64,000 nt of DNA. Origin: Heliopora coerulea (lineage: Eukaryota; Cnidaria; Anthozoa; Scleralcyonacea; Helioporidae). The stretch covers positions 201,001-265,000 of the forward strand of contig JASJOG010000108.1 of the NCBI GenBank assembly GCA_030142905.1, in the 5' to 3' direction. Shown piece by piece: positions 60,001 to 64,000 of this stretch. Position 1 is the first letter of the stretch. Each line of letters begins with the position of its first letter. A program made the position numbers and the translations under genes. The notes beneath the pieces are model-generated. The model had not been told where the DNA came from. It ran no database searches and saw nothing but the letters and a program-made list of their open reading frames with translations.

Positions 60001-63000
60001 TTACGTTGAATATTTTAGGTGGAAAAATTTGACCAAAAAGTAAAGGGGTTAACCTTTGGTTTTTGACGATTTTTCCACCAATTTCCAACTTTCGAAATAA
60101 GGTCGATATATGAAAGTTTATTGCATAGAAAGTAGTTTTGCAGTGATTGGAGTGGTTTTTCGGTGAAATTACGTTGAATATTTTAGGTGGAAAAATTTGA
60201 CCAAAAAGTAAAGGGGTTAACCTTTGGTTTTTGACGATTTTTCGACCAATTTCCAACTTTCGAAATAAGGTCGATATATGAAAGTTTATTGCATAGAAAG
60301 TAGTTTTGCAGTGATTGGAGTGGTTTTTCGGTGAAATTACGTTGAATATTTTAGGTGGAAAAATTTGACCAAAAAGTAAAGGGGTTAACCTTTGGTTTTT
60401 GACGATTTTTCGACCAATTTCCAACTTTCGAAATAAGGTCGAAATATGAAAGTTTATTGCATAGAAAGTAGTTTTGCAGTGATTGGAGTGGTTTTTCGGT
60501 GAAATTACGTTGAATATTTTAGGTGGAAAAATTTGACCAAAAAGTAAAGGGGTTAACCTTTGGTTTTTGACGATTTTTCGACCAATTTCCAACTTTCGAA
60601 ATAAGGTCGATATATGAAAGTTTATTGCATAGAAAGTAGTTTTGCAGTGATTGGAGTGGTTTTTCGGTGAAATTACGTTGAATATTTTTGGTGGAAAAAT
60701 TTGACCAAAAAGTAAAGGGGTTAACCTTTGGTTTTTGACGATTTTTCGACCAATTTCCAACTTTCGAAATAAGGTCGAAATATGAAAGTTTATTGCATAG
60801 AAAGTAGTTTTGCAGTGATTGGAGTGGTTTTTCGGTGAAATTACGTTGAATATTTTAGGTGGAAAAATTTGACCAAAAAGTAAAGGGGTTAACCTTTGGT
60901 TTTTGACGATTTTTCCACCAATTTCCAACTTTCGAAATAAGGTCGAAATATGAAAGTTTATTGCATAGAAAGTAGTTTTGCAGTGATTGGAGTGGTTTTT
61001 CGGTGAAATTACGTTGAATATTTTAGGTGGAAAAATTTGACCAAAAAGTAAAGGGGTTAACCTTTGGTTTTTGACGATTTTTCGACCAATTTCCAACTTT
61101 CGAAATAAGGTCGAAATATGAAAGTTTATTGCATAGAAAGTAGTTTTGCAGTGATTGGAGTGGTTTTTCGGTGAAATTACGTTGAATATTTTAGGTGGAA
61201 AAATTTGACCAAAAAGTAAAGGGGTTAACCTTTGGTTTTTGACGATTTTTCGACCAATTTCCAACTTTCGAAATAAGGTCGAAATATGAAAGTTTATTGC
61301 ATAGAAAGTAGTTTTGCAGTGATTGGAGTGGTTTTTCGGTGAAATTACGTTGAATATTTTAGGTCGAAAAATTTGACCAAAAAGTAAAGGGGTTAACCTT
61401 TGGTTTTTGACGATTTTTCGACCAATTTCCAACTTTCGAAATAAGGTCGAAATATGAAAGTTTATTGCATAGAAAGTAGTTTTGCAGTGATTGGAGTGGT
61501 TTTTCGGTGAAATTACGTTGAATATTTTAGGTGGAAAAATTTGACCAAAAAGTAAAGGGGTTAACCTTTGGTTTTTGACGATTTTTCGACCAATTTCCAA
61601 CTTTCGAAATAAGGTCGAAATATGAAAGTTTATTGCATAGAAAGTAGTTTTGCAGTGATTGGAGTGGTTTTTCGGTGAAATTACGTTGAATATTTTAGGT
61701 GGAAAAATTTGACCAAAAAGTAAAGGGGTTAACCTTTGGTTTTTGACGATTTTTCCACCAATTTCCAACTTTCGAAATAAGGTCGATATATGAAAGTTTA
61801 TTGCATAGAAAGTAGTTTTGCAGTGATTGGAGTGGTTTTTCGGTGAAATTACGTTGAATATTTTAGGTGGAAAAATTTGACCAAAAAGTAAAGGGGTTAA
61901 CCTTTGGTTTTTGACGATTTTTCGACCAATTTCCAACTTTCGAAATAAGGTCGATATATGAAAGTTTATTGCATAGAAAGTAGTTTTGCAGTGATTGGAG
62001 TGGTTTTTCGGTGAAATTACGTTGAATATTTTAGGTGGAAAAATTTGACCAAAAAGTAAAGGGGTTAACCTTTGGTTTTTGACGATTTTTCCACCAATTT
62101 CCAACTTTCGAAATAAGGTCGATATATGAAAGTTTATTGCATAGAAAGTAGTTTTGCAGTGATTGGAGTGGTTTTTCGGTGAAATTACGTTGAATATTTT
62201 AGGTGGAAAAATTTGACCAAAAAGTAAAGGGGTTAACCTTTGGTTTTTGACGATTTTTCGACCAATTTCCAACTTTCGAAATAAGGTCGATATATGAAAG
62301 TTTATTGCATAGAAAGTAGTTTTGCAGTGATTGGAGTGGTTTTTCGGTGAAATTACGTTGAATATTTTTGGTGGAAAAATTTGACCAAAAAGTAAAGGGG
62401 TTAACCTTTGGTTTTTGACGATTTTTCCACCAATTTCCAACTTTCGAAATAAGGTCGATATATGAAAGTTTATTGCATAGAAAGTAGTTTTGCAGTGATT
62501 GGAGTGGTTTTTCGGTGAAATTACGTTGAATATTTTAGGTGGAAAAATTTGACCAAAAAGTAAAGGGGTTAACCTTTGGTTTTTGACGATTTTTCGACCA
62601 ATTTCCAACTTTCGAAATAAGGTCGAAATATGAAAGTTTATTGCATAGAAAGTAGTTTTGCAGTGATTGGAGTGGTTTTTCGGTGAAATTACGTTGAATA
62701 TTTTAGGTGGAAAAATTTGACCAAAAAGTAAAGGGGTTAACCTTTGGTTTTTGACGATTTTTCGACCAATTTCCAACTTTCGAAATAAGGTCGATATATG
62801 AAAGTTTATTGCATAGAAAGTAGTTTTGCAGTGATTGGAGTGGTTTTTCGGTGAAATTACGTTGAATATTTTTGGTGGAAAAATTTGACCAAAAAGTAAA
62901 GGGGTTAACCTTTGGTTTTTGACGATTTTTCCACCAATTTCCAACTTTCGAAATAAGGTCGAAATATGAAAGTTTATTGCATAGAAAGTAGTTTTGCAGT

Positions 63001-64000
63001 GATTGGAGTGGTTTTTCGGTGAAATTACGTTGAATATTTTAGGTGGAAAAATTTGACCAAAAAGTAAAGGGGTTAACCTTTGGTTTTTGACGATTTTTCG
63101 ACCAATTTCCAACTTTCGAAATAAGGTCGAAATATGAAAGTTTATTGCATAGAAAGTAGTTTTGCAGTGATTGGAGTGGTTTTTCGGTGAAATTACGTTG
63201 AATATTTTAGGTGGAAAAATTTGACCAAAAAGTAAAGGGGTTAACCTTTGGTTTTTGACGATTTTTCGACCAATTTCCAACTTTCGAAATAAGGTCGAAA
63301 TATGAAAGTTTATTGCATAGAAAGTAGTTTTGCAGTGATTGGAGTGGTTTTTCGGTGAAATTACGTTGAATATTTTAGGTCGAAAAATTTGACCAAAAAG
63401 TAAAGGGGTTAACCTTTGGTTTTTGACGATTTTTCGACCAATTTCCAACTTTCGAAATAAGGTCGAAATATGAAAGTTTATTGCATAGAAAGTAGTTTTG
63501 CAGTGATTGGAGTGGTTTTTCGGTGAAATTACGTTGAATATTTTAGGTGGAAAAATTTGACCAAAAAGTAAAGGGGTTAACCTTTGGTTTTTGACGATTT
63601 TTCGACCAATTTCCAACTTTCGAAATAAGGTCGATATATGAAAGTTTATTGCATAGAAAGTAGTTTTGCAGTGATTGGAGTGGTTTTTCGGTGAAATTAC
63701 GTTGAATATTTTAGGTGGAAAAATTTGACCAAAAAGTAAAGGGGTTAACCTTTGGTTTTTGACGATTTTTCGACCAATTTCCAACTTTCGAAATAAGGTC
63801 GAAATATGAAAGTTTATTGCATAGAAAGTAGTTTTGCAGTGATTGGAGTGGTTTTTCGGTGAAATTACGTTGAATATTTTAGGTGGAAAAATTTGACCAA
63901 AAAGTAAAGGGGTTAACCTTTGGTTTTTGACGATTTTTCCACCAATTTCCAACTTTCGAAATAAGGTCGATATATGAAAGTTTATTGCATAGAAAGTAGT
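57071..64000. repeat. Satellite subfamily III block with higher-order structure
   Basis: GAGCAGAATCTG is replaced by GGTCGATATATG or GGTCGAAATATG, with one unit at about 57,246 still of the older type. Further variation (TTCCACC versus TTCGACC, TTTTGGTGG versus TTTAGGTGG, GGTCGAAAAAT versus GGTGGAAAAAT) is shared between units 19 monomers apart (3,192 bp). Confidence 0.85.

Larger units (their letters stand above)
52506..64000. repeat. 168-bp satellite DNA array (about 68 monomers, continues past the window)
   Basis: The same 168-base unit (blocks GGGGTTAACCTTTGG, GACGATTTTTC, CAACTTTCGAAATAAG, GTTTATTGCATAGAAAG, TAGTTTTGCAGTGATT) repeats head to tail. Phase is kept exactly: bases 52,621 and 63,541 fall at the same point of the unit, 65 x 168 apart, with no indel in between. 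Subfamilies differ at about ten positions and are arranged in blocks. Because 168 is a multiple of three, a 2,667-codon frame stays open on the minus strand (55,949-63,952). The substitutions are largely non-synonymous and the family has no known protein features, so I treat it as non-coding. The length is close to a nucleosome repeat, as in many centromeric or pericentromeric satellites; a centromeric role is not shown. Confidence 0.97.

Noticed and set aside
55949..63952. A giant protein-coding gene of 2,667 codons
   Set aside because: It is the satellite read in one frame; the unit length is a multiple of three, and monomer differences are mostly amino-acid changing with no recognisable domain.
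52506..64000. CRISPR-like array
   Set aside because: Units are 168 bp with no unique spacers and the context is eukaryotic; this is a satellite.

Overview
This is eukaryotic, intron-containing, AT-rich genomic DNA. The gene content (a SIX homeobox cluster with compact two-exon genes, and pogo-like and LINE relics of familiar cnidarian type) suggests an anthozoan cnidarian such as a stony coral or sea anemone. The cnidarian placement is inference; the SIX family calls rest on directly readable diagnostic residues.

Layout. (1) Bases 1-5,200 are a nested transposon graveyard. A LINE 3' end is split by a complete pogo/POGK-like DNA transposon (about 551-3130) with matched terminal inverted repeats at TA. 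The transposon carries a frameshifted transposase and, on the opposite strand, an intact HIRAN-like gene. A 646-bp fold-back element, a tRNA-derived SINE and a Nudix-like pseudogene follow, and inverted copies of another repeat flank the cluster. (2) Bases 6,340-10,735 hold Six4/5 on the minus strand: exon 2 at 6744-6984, exon 1 at 9954-10570, with TATA and CCAAT motifs upstream. (3) Bases 10,980-18,000 are mostly intergenic with three MITE-like elements. (4) Bases 18,524-20,305 hold a plus-strand, three-exon dispanin/CD225 membrane-protein gene with a long charged N-terminus, followed by a 73-bp tandem repeat (20,560-21,370). (5) Bases 29,800-33,190 hold Six3/6 on the minus strand: exon 2 at 29838-30003, exon 1 at 32374-32951. 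(6) Bases 33.2-47.9 kb contain no recognised gene. (7) Bases 47,974-51,820 hold a third, strongly diverged SIX gene on the minus strand with Six1/2-like signature residues. (8) From about 52,320 to the window end runs a 168-bp satellite: about 68 monomers, at least three subfamilies, a decayed left edge, and a 19-monomer (3,192-bp) higher-order period.

The three SIX genes lie in one orientation. Each has an exon 1 coding for the SIX domain plus homeodomain, a phase-2 intron just after the homeodomain, and one short terminal coding exon. I located the terminal exons by matching splice acceptors and phase; they have no support beyond the sequence. SIX proteins are DNA-binding transcription factors that classically act with Eya and Groucho-type cofactors in sensory and neural patterning. 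The dispanin gene between two of them is a probable unrelated bystander on the other strand.

Most noteworthy items: the SIX cluster with its diverged third member; the pogo-like transposon carrying a HIRAN-like gene; the indel-free satellite with a higher-order period; and a dispanin gene whose competing splice donors would switch between membrane-anchored and soluble products.
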